NCBI GenBank assembly: GCA_027494055.1
Contig: JAOSJO010000022.1
Location: 1 to 64,000, forward strand
Direction of reading: 5' to 3'
DNA: 64,000 bases
Source: Anaerolineae bacterium
GTDB lineage: Bacteria > Chloroflexota > Anaerolineae > Aggregatilineales > JAFGMM01
Part shown: piece by piece, positions 13,012 through 24,477 of the stretch
Layout: each line of letters starts with the position of its first letter
Numbering within the stretch: position 1 is the stretch's first letter
Notes under the pieces: generated by a model
Database searches by the model: none
Told to the model about the DNA's origin: nothing
The model's input: the letters and a program-made list of their open reading frames with translations, nothing else
Program-made: the position numbers and the translations under genes

Positions 13012-16000
13012 TCAGCGACCGACTTCTAACGTCCCTAGTATATACCGATTATCCACTGGAGCGCCAGTCGCGTCAACCACCGGCAGGCGCTCCAGCGTGG
13101 CGAGGAGATACATCCCCACCTGCACCTGGTACGTCCCCGGCGGCGCGTCGTCCTCCAGGCGCACCTGGTAGCCGTCCGGGATGCGCTCGCCGACCTGCCA
13201 CTGGCTGGTCGGGTACGTGCCCTGCACCGGGTAGGCGTCCGCCTGCCCGTGCAGCGCGCCGTCCGGCCCGATGAGCTGCACCGTCACCGTGTAGTCTTTG
13301 TCGAAGGCCCCCACCGGCTGCCACACCAGGTACACGTCGAGCAGGCCGCCCGGCTGCAGCGACGCCGCGCCGTAACGCGCCTCCAGCAGCAGCGCCTTCC
13401 CGCCGAAGTTGGCGCGCGCGTCGGGCGGGGCTTCCCCGCTCCGGGATGGGGGGCAGGACGAACCGGAAATCCAGGCTGACGTTGGAGACGCAGACCGAAG
13501 TCGCTTCCGCCGGCGCGCTCAGGGTGACCGGCAGCACCAGCGACGCGCCCGCCGGTAGCGACGGCAGCGCCTGCATCTCGGAAGGCAGGTCCTCGCACCC
13601 GGCGTACAGCGCCCGCCCGCTGACGTCGCCCAGCGCCCGCAGGTACAGGGTCGCCGCGACCGGCTGCCCTGCGACCGCATACGCCGGCGCGTCGTAACCC
13701 ACGAGCAACAGGTCATCGCTCAGGCGGTGGCGCACCGCCACCGACGGGCGCGGTACCGCCTCCGCCAGCGCCACGTCGAACGTGGCGACATCCGCCCACG
13801 CCAGCCCCAGGCCCGCCGGGTCGCTGTACCTCACCGCGCAGCACGCCGACTCCGCGTCGTCCCAGCGGCTATCGTAGGTGAGCGGCAGCCCTGCCGCCGC
13901 GAACGGCTCGAACAGGCCCACTTTGCAGCCAGTACTGCCCCGGCAGGAGGCCGTGCGCAAACGCGACCTCGTGGTAATCGGGGATGACCTCTCCGGGCTT
14001 CCAGGCGTTGGCGGGGTAGGTGTTGTTGACCGCGAACCGGTCGCGCCCCGCCCACACGACCTGGCCGTGGATGTCCAGAAGCCGCAGCCACACCTGGTGC
14101 CGCCCGGTCGCCTCGCCGTCGCGCCGCCAGTAGAGCGTCACGTGCGCGCTTTCGCCAATCTGCACCTCCGCCGCATCGACCGCATAGCCGAGCAGCCGCG
14201 CCCACCCGCCGAAGGTCACATCGCGCGGCGTCATGTCCGCCGGCGGCTCGGCCAGCGGCTCCGTGCCGACCTCCACGAGCGGGCCGGCGCTGCGCAGGTG
14301 ATACTGCCCTTCCAACCCCGGCAGGTAGCGCGCCAGGTAGACCGTCTGGCCGGCGGCCAGCCGCTCGGCGAGCACCGCGCGGTAGAGGTCCTCGTTGCCG
14401 AGCACCACCATGTCCATGTCGGGCCGCAGCCCCTCGACGCGGTGCAGGTACTCCAGCGGCGCGATCTTCTCGCTGTCGGCGAGGATGGCGGAGTCCGCCG
14501 CCAGCGGCAGGCTCAGGACGTAGCGGCCCCACGCTTCGAGCGCGCGCCCGCGCGCGGGGTCTTGCGCCGTGCCGTTGGTCCACAGCAGCGCCAGCGGCAT
14601 CAGCGCGGCGAGCGTGACCACCGGCGCAAACAGCCGCCGCCCGGTGCGCCCGTGAAACAGCTTGCTCGCCCACTCGCCGGCCGCGTGCACGGCGTAGGCC
14701 ATCCACATGGCGTGGATCACGTGCATCGGGATCAGGAACACGGCGATGTCCGGCACGATGTACACCAGCGCGTAGGCGAAATAAGCGCCATAGGCCAGCA
14801 GCGTGACCACACCCATCTCCGGGAACCAGCGCGCCAGCCGCGCCAGCCCGATCACGCCGAGGATCAGGCCGATCATGCCGAACTGGTCCACCACCAGCCG
14901 CCCGATGGTGAGCCAGCGGTCGGGCTGGCTCCAGTATTCGAGCATCACCGCCCCGCCGAAGCGCTGCCCGGTCACCCACGCGATGAAGTCGCCCAAGGGC
15001 AGCGTCGCGCCGTCGTGCAGCGCCGGCCACCGCAGCGGGAGGTACAGGTAGACGAGCAGGCCCGCGCCGAACAGCGCCGCAGCCGCCCCCCACTGGCGCG
15101 CGGTCAGCCTGGGGCGGCAGATCCCCAGCGTCGCCAGGGCCGCCGGGACCAGCAGCACAAGCGTGAGGTGGTTGGTCAGCCCGAGGCCGAAGGCGAGGGA
15201 AAGCGCCCACACGTGGCGCACGCGCATCGCGCCCTTCCCGCCGAAGCGCGGCGCGGTGACGTACAGCGCGTCCATGAGGACGCCCAGGACGATGACGACG
15301 AACAGCGCGTTGAGCGCGTACACCTCCGCCTCGACCGCCTGGCTCCAAAACGTTGCCGAGAAGGCCAGCGCCAGCCCGGCGAGCGCCGCCAGCAGCGGCC
15401 CGACCAGCCGCCCCAGCACCAGCGTTAGCCCGGCGCACGCCAGCGCCGCCGGGATCGCCGACGACAGGTTGACGCGCCACGCCATCGAGCCAACCGGGAT
15501 GAGCGAAGTCAGCTTGCCGAGCAGGAGGTAGAGCGGGTAGCCGGTCGGGTGGGCGACGCCGAGCACGGGCGCGGTCACCTGAAACTCGAAGGTATCCGCC
15601 CGGCCCACGTACTGCCCCAGCGTGAGCAGGTAGACGGCGAACGCGATGCCGCCGACCACAAGCGCCGGGACGTAGGAGCCACCCCTGTCTGTCGCCTCCG
15701 GGAAGCCGCTCACCCCCTGCCTCTCCAGCCAGCGCCGCCGCCAGGCGAGCGCGCCGGCCAGCATCAGCGACCCGATCAGCAGCGCCCACAGCCGGAGGAG
15801 GTTCACGTCAGGGGCGAGCAGGCCGACGAGCGTCAGGAAGAGCGGCGCGAAGTCCGCCGCCGCGACGCGCCGCCCGCGCCACAGCGCCCAGCACGCGAGC
15901 GCCCCCACGCCGCCGACGCCCCAGCGCAGCAGCGGCGTTTGATCGAAGAAGAGGAAGGTCAGCGGCCACGTTTCCCACAGCGCGCGCGCGAGCGCCAGGC

Positions 16001-16143
16001 CATAGCACAGGCCGGCGAGGAGCGGGAGCGCCCCCACATCTCGCGCCAGACAGGGGGCTTAAGCCCCCTGTCTTCAGGCCCTCTGTCTGGGGCGGTTCGG
16101 GCGCGGAATCGGTGTGTGCATCGAGGGTGAGGGAGGCAGCCAT
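13012..16143 (-). CDS. DUF2723-type multipass membrane protein (putative protein O-glycosyltransferase-like), frameshifts near 13425, 13925 and 16040
   Basis: LTLGQYVGRADTFEFQVTAPVLGVAHPTGYPLYLLLGKL...RVNLSSAIPAALA; ATGA overlap with the upstream PBP2 gene at 16143. Confidence 0.75.
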
Positions 16144-18510
16144 CAAGGCCCGGTCGCTTCGGTGGGTTGCGGGGTTGGCGCCGTCTCAGGTTCTGTTGTC
16201 GGCGTGAGCAGGTCGAGCGCGCCGGCGCCCGTCTCGGTGGCGCGGGTCGCCTTCAGGTTGAAGTAGGCGTCAATCACCTCCCGCACCGCCGGGAGCGCCA
16301 CGCCCGAACCCTCGCCGCCGTTATAGAGGAAGGCAATCACGATGATTTCCGGGTCTTCATACGGCGCGTAGCCCACATACCAGGCGTGCGCCGGCCAGTT
16401 GCCCGGCTGACACAGCCCCAGCGGGCGCGCCACGTCGTCGCAGTATTCGGCGGTGCCGGTCTTGCCCGCCACATTGACATAGGGAAGCGCGGCGGTCATA
16501 CCCGTGCCGTAGACGACGACATCGCGCATCCCCTGCTGCACCAGCGCGATATGCCGGGGTTCGACCAGCGGCGGCTGGTAGCTGGGGTTGTGCAGGTCAG
16601 GCCGGCAGATGCTGCGGGCGATAAAGCGCGGGTCTGACGTGTTGACGGTGTACGTGATTTCCTCCCACGCCACCTGATCGTCGCCTGGTTCCGGGTTCCG
16701 GTCCAGCATGTACGACCAGCGATAATCGACCAGCAGCCCTTCGCACTTCTGCTGGTTGTAGGTGGCGCTGCCGGGGTTGCAGGTGCAGGCCAGACTCTCC
16801 GGGCCGCGCAGGAGCATATCTTCGTAGGGCGTCAGCACCGGTGGGCTGCCGTCCTCCGGCGCGACGATGGAGCGCAGCACCTGCGGCTCGAAGGGGTCGA
16901 GCACCCGGCCCTCGGCGTCGAAGTAATCCTCGACAATCGTGGGCCGGTAGAGTATCCCCCCGTTGGCGATCGCCGCGACCATGTTGAGCAATTGCAGCGG
17001 CGTGGTGGTCACATACCCCTGGCCGAAGGCGGCGTTATAGGTATCGCCCGTGGACCAGTTCTCGCCGAGGTTGCGCCGTTTCCAGTCGCGGTCGGGCATA
17101 CGGCCGGCGGTCTCGCCGGGCAGCTCGATCCCGGAGAACGTCCCAACGCCAAAGGCGTGCGCGTAGCGCACCAGGTTGTCGATGCCCAACCCGCCCGACC
17201 TCAAGACCGACTCCGGCACATCCGGGTTGCCGCCGCCGATCTGGTAGAAGTACACGTCGCAGCTCTGGGCGATCCCTTCCAGGAACGCCACCTGGCCGTG
17301 GCCGGCATCCAGCCAACACACGAACCGCTGTGCGCGAGATGTCGTTGGGCGCGTAGCGGTTCGGGAGGTAGATGAAACCGGGGTCCTCAAGCACCGAATT
17401 CGGGTTGATGACATCCTCTTGCAGCACCCCAACCGCCGTGAGGACCTTCCACACCGAGCCGGGCGGGTAGAGCGCCGAGACAGCGTGGTTCACCAGCGGG
17501 TAAAGCGGGTTCTCAAGCTGGCTGAAGTAGTACTCCGCGTCGATGGCGCGGGCGAAGCGGGAGTTGTCGTAGGTCGGCCAGCTCACCATCGCCATGATTT
17601 CGCCGGTGTTGGGGTCCATGGCGATGACCACGCCCTGCTGCGTGACGACCTCGCCGACCTCCGCATTGACGATGTTGATGCGGCGGATGATGGCCTCCTG
17701 CGCCGCCTGTTGTAGCTCGGTGTCGAGCGTCAGGCGCAGGTTGCGGCCTGGGATGGCGGAGTCCTCGCGGAGCACGCTCACGATCTGGCCGGCCACGTCC
17801 ACCTCGACCACGCTCCAGCCCTTGCGCCCGGCCAGCTCGTCCTCCAGGTAGGCCTCGACGCCATCGTAGCCGATGCGGTCGAAGTTCGGGTCGTAGCCCA
17901 GTTCGAGCAATTCGAGTTGCTGTTCGGCAGGGATCGGTCCCAGGTAGCCGATGATCTGCGCAGTGAGCGCGGCGGTGGGGTACTCGCGCAGCGCCGCCAC
18001 CTGCACATCGACGCCCGGCAGGTTCAGCCGGTCTTCGAGCACGCGCATGGCGATGTTCCGGTCGATGTCGCGCGCCACCGTCACCGGGCGGTACGGCGCG
18101 ATGCGCGTGCCCTCGTCCACAAGGTCGAACAGGCTGCGCTCGTCGCTGCGCCCGGCGGCCTCGGCGGCTTCGTCGGTCGCCGGCACGTCGATGAGCGCGG
18201 CGAGCCGCTCCAGCACCCGTATCTCGTCTTCGACCGTCTCCGGCAGGTCCGCCGGGATCACCGTCACGTTGAAAGCCGGGACGTTGCGCGCCAGCGGACG
18301 CCCGAAGCGGTCCTCGATAGCGCCACGCGCCGCCGCGATGGGGCGTCTGGAGATGCGGTTCTCTTCCGCGAGTTCGCGCCAGTAGGTCCCTTCGGTGAAT
18401 TGCAGCGCATAGGTGCGCACGGCGAAGATCACGAAGGTCAGAACGACGATCACCTGAAAGAGTGACAGCCGCCAGCCCCGGTAGGGTTCCTGTCTTCTCG
18501 GCTCAAACAT
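16143..18510 (-). CDS. mrdA: Penicillin-binding protein 2 (peptidoglycan transpeptidase; frameshift near 17330)
   Basis: N-terminal TM plus RGAIEDRFGRPLARNVPAFNV; VIAMDPNTGEIMAMVSWPTYDNS; VAGKTGTAEYCDD KTG motif; next to mreCD. Confidence 0.9.
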
Positions 18511-18567
18511 GGAAAACCGACACCCGCATCAACTACAGACTCCAGGCCCCGACCACGGGCGCCTCAG

Positions 18568-19067
18568 CTAAAACGCCTCGATGCGCGGGTTCAGGCGCTC
18601 GTACAGGCGCGACATCACCAAGAAAATGGGCAGGATCAGGACCACGTTCAGCAGCGTCGTCGGCGCGGTGACGTAGACCAGCGAATACGCCCAATCGACG
18701 CTGTACCCGGTGAGCGCCATCACGGTGAGCACGGTCACGTGGGCAATCACCGACCCGATCAGGGTCACAAAGACCGGGATGACGATGTTGCTGCGATAGA
18801 GCTGGCCCTGAAGCAGGCTCCCCAACATCGCCACCAGGAGCAGCGCCAGCGACGACGCGCCCAGCGGCACGCCGGAGAGCAAATCCTGCGCGATCCCGCC
18901 GGCAAACGCCCAGAGGAACGCCTCGGGTAGGGCGCGACCAGCGCCCACGCGACGACCATCATCAGCATGAGATCGGGCGCGCCGCCCAGAAGCCGCAGGT
19001 TCGGCATGAGGGTGGACTTCAGGATTGCCACCAGGCTGAGCAGCAGAATGCCGAGAAAGCTTCCCAT
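18568..19067 (-). CDS. mreD: Rod shape-determining protein MreD (frameshift near 18930)
   Basis: Hydrophobic multipass MGSFLGILLLSLVAILKSTLMPNLRLLGGAPDLMLMMVVAW...FLWAFAGGIAQDLLSGVPLGASSLALLLVAML; follows mreC. Confidence 0.85.
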
Positions 19068-19085
19068 CGCGTCCCGCAGCCGCCC

Positions 19086-19946
19086 TTACGGCTGCGCCCC
19101 CCCTTCGGGCCGTTCGAACGTGCTCAGGTCGATGGGCCGGAAGTTGGTGATAATCAACACGAACTCCAGCCGGTCGAAATCATTGAGCGACCGGACCTCG
19201 GCTTCCTGGAAGAGTTCGAATTCAAAGCTGCGGATGCTGGTCACCTGCCCGATCACCAGGCCGGGCGGGAAAGCGCCGCCCAAACCCGATGTCACCACGA
19301 GGTCGCCGGGCGTGACCTCCGCGCCGCGCTCGATCAGCTCCATACGCAGCGTGCCCGAAAGCTGGCCGCGCACGCTGCCGTCGGCGCGGGAGGTTTGCAG
19401 GCGTGCGCTCACGCCGCTGCTGGGGTCGTTGATGAGCAGAACCTCGCTCGCGGCGGCGCGCACCTGGCTGATGCGCCCGATAAGGCCGAGTTCGGTGACC
19501 ACAGGCATCCCGACCTCAACGCCGTCGCGCGCGCCCCGGTTGATGTAGATGGTGCGCATGAAGCCGCTGGTGTCCAGCCCGATGACGTCCGCCGTCACAT
19601 ACTCGCGGTTGACGGCGGTGGAGGTGTAATCCAGCAGCGCGGCGATGCGTTGGTAGTCGTGCCGGACCTCGCGCAGGTCCACCAGCTCCGCCTGGAGGCG
19701 CGCCAGGCTGCGCTCCAGATCGCGGTTGCGCTCCTGCAGATCGCGGATGTTGGCGAAGTCCGTCACGGTGTTGGTGACGCCGGTCACAACTTCGTTCACC
19801 ACGCCCTGAACCAGGTTCAGCGGCACGGAGACGATGCTCTCCAGGGGGGCGAGCACGCCCGTGAGCGAGAGCACGATAATCACCATGCTGGCGAACGCCA
19901 AAATCACAAATAAGCCCGGCCGGCTGCGAAGCTCCCTCATGTACAA
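19086..19946 (-). CDS. mreC: Rod shape-determining protein MreC
   Basis: ADVIGLDTSGFMRTIYINRGARDGVEVGMPVVTELGLIGRISQV...LINDPSSGVSARLQTSRADGSVRGQ...PGDLVVTSGLGGAFPPGLVIGQV. Confidence 0.93.
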   Translation of the reverse strand: MYMRELRSRPGLFVILAFASMVIIVLSLTGVLAPLESIVSVPLNLVQGVVNEVVTGVTNTVTDFANIRDLQERNRDLERSLARLQAELVDLREVRHDYQRIAALLDYTSTAVNREYVTADVIGLDTSGFMRTIYINRGARDGVEVGMPVVTELGLIGRISQVRAAASEVLLINDPSSGVSARLQTSRADGSVRGQLSGTLRMELIERGAEVTPGDLVVTSGLGGAFPPGLVIGQVTSIRSFEFELFQEAEVRSLNDFDRLEFVLIITNFRPIDLSTFERPEGGAQP

Positions 19947-20216
19947 TCCACACCTGCTGACGTTGGGCCAATTATACAGCCATTACTTTAGTATGACATT
20001 AGAGACGCGCGGGCGGCCTGGGCGGCCTGTCTCTCTTTCCGGGAGCAGTCCGTGTCACAGCGTGACGCCACAGGCGGATGACCGATTCGGTAGCTCCCCG
20101 CGAGCCTGAAGATCGCAGGGCCAAGAACAACGCCGGAAGGGATGCGGCGATTCTGGGATTATATTCGCGCGCAATCTGTGGTTGGATCTCCCTGGCCGCC
20201 CCGGCCCACCGGGAGA

Positions 20217-20246
20217 CAAAAAAGCGCCCCTTTCACAGGGGCGCTG
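20217..20246 (-). terminator. Rho-independent terminator (minus strand)
   Basis: Minus strand: AGCGCCCCTGTGAAAGGGGCGCTTTTTTGT. Confidence 0.75.
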
Positions 20247-20277
20247 TAACTTCCGGCGCGAAGTGGCGTCCGCGCGG

Positions 20278-20958
20278 CTACTGCACCGTGAACGTGCAGC
20301 CAGACGAAATCGACTCGGTGAGCGTGCGGGGGCCAAATTTCACCCACCCGTCATCGACCGCCTGCGCCCAGGTCAGCGAATACGTCACGCGGTGCTCGCC
20401 CGGCTGCAAAAAGCCGACCGGCACGTGCCAGAACACCCCCCAGCCGCTCCTCGTCGGGATACCACCGGAGCGGCCCCTGGAAGTCGCTGTAGTTCTCCAG
20501 CGGCGCGCCGTCGAGGCGCACGTCATACGTGGCGTACTCAAGCTGCTGTTCCATGTACTGCGGCTCGGTCACGATCCACGCCCAGAAGATGCGCACCGGC
20601 GTGTCGGCGGTGGTCGTGCCGCCACTCCTGGTTGAACTCCTCGCAGTTCGCCAGCACGTCGAACGGCGGGATCGATGAGGTCGCCGTGGCGGTGGGTGCG
20701 TCGGTTGGCGTCACTGTGGGAGACGGCGTGGCCGACGGCTCCGGAGTTCAGGGTCGGGTAGGGCGTGTAGGTGGGATACGGCGTGTGGGTGGGGTACGGC
20801 GTGTAGGTGGGATAGGGCGTGTATGTTGGCAAGGGCGCCTGTGTCGGTGGCTCCGGTGTCGGCGTGCCGGCGTCCTGGGCCGGGGCGGGCGCTGTCGTCA
20901 GGGCGATGGCGACCAGCAGCCCGGCGATGAGCAAGGTTTTCATCACGTGTTTTTCCAT
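20278..20958 (-). CDS. Small secreted protein with Thr/Tyr/Pro repeats (frameshifts near 20440, 20625 and 20740)
   Basis: Signal peptide MEKHVMKTLLIAGLLVAIALTTAPAPAQD then LPTYTPYPTYTPYPTHTPYPTYTPYPT; the C-terminal domain is recovered across three frames. Confidence 0.55.
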
Positions 20959-21147
20959 CAGTGCCTCCAAGCGTCGTGCCTTGAGTATACACGAACCGCC
21001 CAAGTATGTTAACATAGCGTGGCGCGGCCCTCTGCCCGTCCAACAGGGTCCGCCAACCGGGCACGACAGGGCAATTAGAGCGCATCTGCGGGGAAGTGGC
21101 GAATCTGCGCCGCTGCCGGGCGACCGGCGCAGCAGGGAGGCAGGGCA

Positions 21148-21504
21148 ATGGATTTCTTGAAACGGCTGTTTGGGCTTGGTGGTGGTCAGCCGCACGACGC
21201 CAGCGGGATGTATTTCTACGTGCGCTCGCACCGCTGCGACGAAGTGGTGCAGGTGCGCATCGACCGGAACAACGACCTCAGCCTGCAAGACGACTTCGAG
21301 ACCTACTACGCGCGCAAAATCGTCGTCGGCACCGAGTGCTTCGACCGCATGGAGGCGGAGTTCTACTTCGACAAGAACCGTCGCCTCACCGACAAGACGG
21401 TCACGGGCGGCGTGTTCGTCGATTACGACGACTATGTCGCGTATCTGGAGAAGAAAGAGGCCGAGGAGTCTGAGGCGGACGACGCCCCCGCTCCGGAGGC
21501 GTAA
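21148..21504 (+). CDS. Conserved hypothetical small protein
   Basis: Intact 118-aa ORF MDFLKRLFGLGGGQPHDASGMYFYVRSHRCDEVVQVRIDRNNDLSL... with acidic C-terminus. Confidence 0.7.
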   Translation: MDFLKRLFGLGGGQPHDASGMYFYVRSHRCDEVVQVRIDRNNDLSLQDDFETYYARKIVVGTECFDRMEAEFYFDKNRRLTDKTVTGGVFVDYDDYVAYLEKKEAEESEADDAPAPEA

Positions 21505-21510
21505 CCGGAC

Positions 21511-22852
21511 CTACGTTTCGGCCTGGGGCGCGTCCTCGGGCTCTGTTGGCTCGACCGGCTCCACAGTCAGGCTCAGATTATCGACCGCTGTCACGCGCAC
21601 CTTCCCCCGGCGCGGATTCGCCCGCCCTTGCTGACAGCAGCCCAGCGCTCGCCGGCGACGAACACGGTCCCCGCCGGGTCCAGATCGGTGCGCGCCTGGG
21701 CCAACTGGCCCACCATCGCCTCCGCCCCGGTGACGGGCGGATTGCGCCTCTCGACCAGGCCCCGCGAGATGAAGAACAGGAAGAGGCCCGTCAGGATCGC
21801 CGCCTGGGCGACGACGACCGGGATCGAGAGTTCGCCGAAGGGCGCAAGTTCGGGCCGGCTGAAGAGGATCAGCGCGCCGATAATCAGGGTGACGCCGGCG
21901 CTCACGGCCAGGATGCCGGTGGTGGCGGGATTCTGCGCCTCGATGATGAAGAGCACCACCGCCAGCACGATGAACGCCACCCCAAGCCAGTTGATCGGGA
22001 GCACGCCCAGCCCGTAGAGCGCGAGCACCACGCACGCGAAGCCCAGCGTCCCGGCCACCCAGCCGCCCGGCGCGCTGAACTCGACCACGAGCAGCGTGAG
22101 GCCCAGGCTCAGCAGGGTGAAGACAATCGTGGGGTCGGTGAGCACCTGGAGCACCTGCTCCAGCGGGCTGAGCGGCAGCGTCTCCAGCGGCAGGCCGGCC
22201 GTGTGCAGCGTCACCTCCTGGTCGAGCGCCACCACCGAGAAGCCGTCCAGTTGTGCGAGCAGGTCGTCCACGCTCGCCGCGATGAAGTCCACCAGCCCGG
22301 CGTCGCGCGCCTCGGTCGCGTTGACGGCGCGCGCCTCCGTGACCGTGGCGGCGGCCAGCGCCTGCGCCGTCGCGCCGCGCCGTTCCGCGAGGCGCGCGCG
22401 CGGTCGCGGCCATCACCTCCTGCGCCTTCGTTTCGGAGGTCGAGTCGAGGTCGGAGCCGTCCAGGTTGATGGGGCTGGCCGCGCCGATCACCGTCTCTGG
22501 AGCCATGGCCGCCGCGTGCCCGGCCAGGGTGATGAGCGTCCCCGCCGAGGCCGCCATCGCCCCCTGCGGCGCGACGTACACGACCACCGGCACGCGCGTG
22601 GCGCGAATCGCCTTGACAATGGCCTCAGTCACGTTGAGGCTGCCCCCGGCGTGTTGAGCCGGAGCACGACCGCCTCGGCAGCGTTCTCCTCCGCGTGGCG
22701 GATGCCGCGCTCGATGTAGCCCTGCATCACCGGCGCGACCGGCCCCTCCGCGTCGAGCTGCAGGACGAACGCGCCGGCGGCGCGGCTCTCCCCGGCAGGG
22801 CGAGCGCCGCCGCAAGCAGAAGGCACAGGAAGGCGGCTGTCCTCGCGCGCAT
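21511..22852 (-). CDS. NfeD-like membrane-bound ClpP-class serine protease (frameshifts near 22395, 22650 and 22795)
   Basis: Signal peptide MRARTAAFLCLLLAAALALPG; VPVVVYVAPQGAMAASAGTLITLAGHAAAMAPETVIGAASP (protease core); C-terminal multi-TM plus OB-like domain. Confidence 0.85.
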
Positions 22853-23040
22853 CGCTGGCGTCCTCTCACGCGGCTTTGCGGCTCTGCTTCGATTATAGCA
22901 CCAGATTCCCGGCCTCCTCGACATAATCTGAAATTGGCCGGTGCTTCGAGCCGTCATTCAGGGGGAGGATCAGAACAGGAACCAATACGGATGGAAGCAG
23001 GGTCGGATCCATGCCGGCGGCGAGACCGGGCGAACGCAAA

Positions 23041-23067
23041 CAGGGGCGACCTCATAGATCGCCCCTG
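23041..23067 (-). terminator. Putative terminator hairpin downstream of the SPFH gene
   Basis: CAGGGGCGA/TCGCCCCTG 9-bp stem; weak T-tract. Confidence 0.45.
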
Positions 23068-23132
23068 ACCGCACCTTGCGATTACGCGATGCGGCTGGCC
23101 GCTGGCAAGCAGCGGCGCGCGACAGCGTGGGG

Positions 23133-24181
23133 CTAGTTCCCTCCGCCCTCGCCGTCCGACGCGGTTGGCGCGGGCGCACCCACGCTCTCCTGCCCTTCCA
23201 GCAGCGCTTGCAGGTCGAAGAGGAACGGGCTGTTGCTGGGGATGATGATGAGGCGCACGTCCGGGCCAAGTTGCTCGATGTAGCGCCACTGGATCAGGTT
23301 CGGGTTCTGGCTGATCTGCTCGTTGATGAGGCGCAGCGCCTCGGCCTCGGCCTCGGCGCGCGCGATGATGGCCTTCGCCTCGCCTTCGGCGCGCGTCACG
23401 GCGGCGTCAGCGTCACCGGCGGCGGCGCGGCGCACAGACTCGGCCTCGTTTGTGGCGCGCTGCACTTCCTGCTCGGCGATCTGCTTGCGCTCAACCGCGG
23501 CAACGAATTCCTCGCTAAACGTGATGTTGCGGATCGCGATGTCAACCAAGTCAAGCCCTTCGCTGCGCAGGCGCGGCGAGAGCGACTCAAAGATGTCGGG
23601 GCCAAGCGCCTCGCGCTGTCCGTAGACCTGGTCCACCGTCAACGCCGAGATGGTGTTGCGCACGTTATCGCGCGTGAAGGGGATCACCGCGCCCTCTTCG
23701 TAGCCGATGCGCCAGTCCCTGTAGACCTGGTTTGCCATCTCCGGCGTGATGCGGTAGATCACCGTCACATCGATACTGACCTCCTGACCGTCGCTGGTGC
23801 GCGCCTGGATCGGGGGACGACTCCCTCCCTCGGAGGGCGAAGCCATTGTCACGCTCTGGCGTTCGGTGGGGTAAATGGTCACCTGGTCAATGAAGGGAAT
23901 CACCCAGTTGATGCCAGGACCGAGCGGCACATCCACGATAGAGTCCTCGTCGCCGCCGATGGTGCGGAAGATCACGCCAACTTCCTGGGGGCAACGATAA
24001 TCAGGCCGGCGTTCATCACGCTCATGATGACGCCGCCGACGAGGCCGACGACCAACAGGATGACGCCAGGGCGCGCCGACGCGCGCCGTGATGTGGCGGA
24101 AACGGCCAGCGCGATGCCGCCGACCGCCAGCGCCCAGAAGACGAGGGCAAGAATGTTAACAATGCTGCTGATTCCGGTCAT
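23133..24181 (-). CDS. Prohibitin/SPFH (band 7) family protein (frameshift near 23980)
   Basis: GVIFRTIGG...ARTSDGQEVSIDVTVIYRI...AEQEVQRATNEAESVRRAAAGDADAAVTRAEGEAKAIIARAEAEAEALRLINEQ. Confidence 0.88.
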
Positions 24182-24477
24182 GTTTGTGCTATCTCCTTAT
24201 CGTTCGACACTGTGCAATCACAGATTCGTTTTCAAACCATCCCTGGTTTGATTGTATCGCATCTTCCACGCCCAGACCGGCCAGGGCAGCCAAACCCGGT
24301 CGTTTCTTATCCCATTCTTACCTGCCGGCCAGGCCCTTGCGCGCCATACGTCTTCATCTTATGTGCGTCGGACGACCGCGAGAACCCCAATAAATGGGCG
24401 TTGGCCGCCCTGCGCACACGAGGCAAAGGCGTCACGGGCTGGGGCGGGCAACCCGCCGCTGCGCGCGCCGCGCGGCG

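Noticed and set aside
13878-15428. 516-aa plus-strand ORF opposite the DUF2723 gene
   Set aside because: Low-complexity R/Q/H/P composition; coding signal is on the minus strand.
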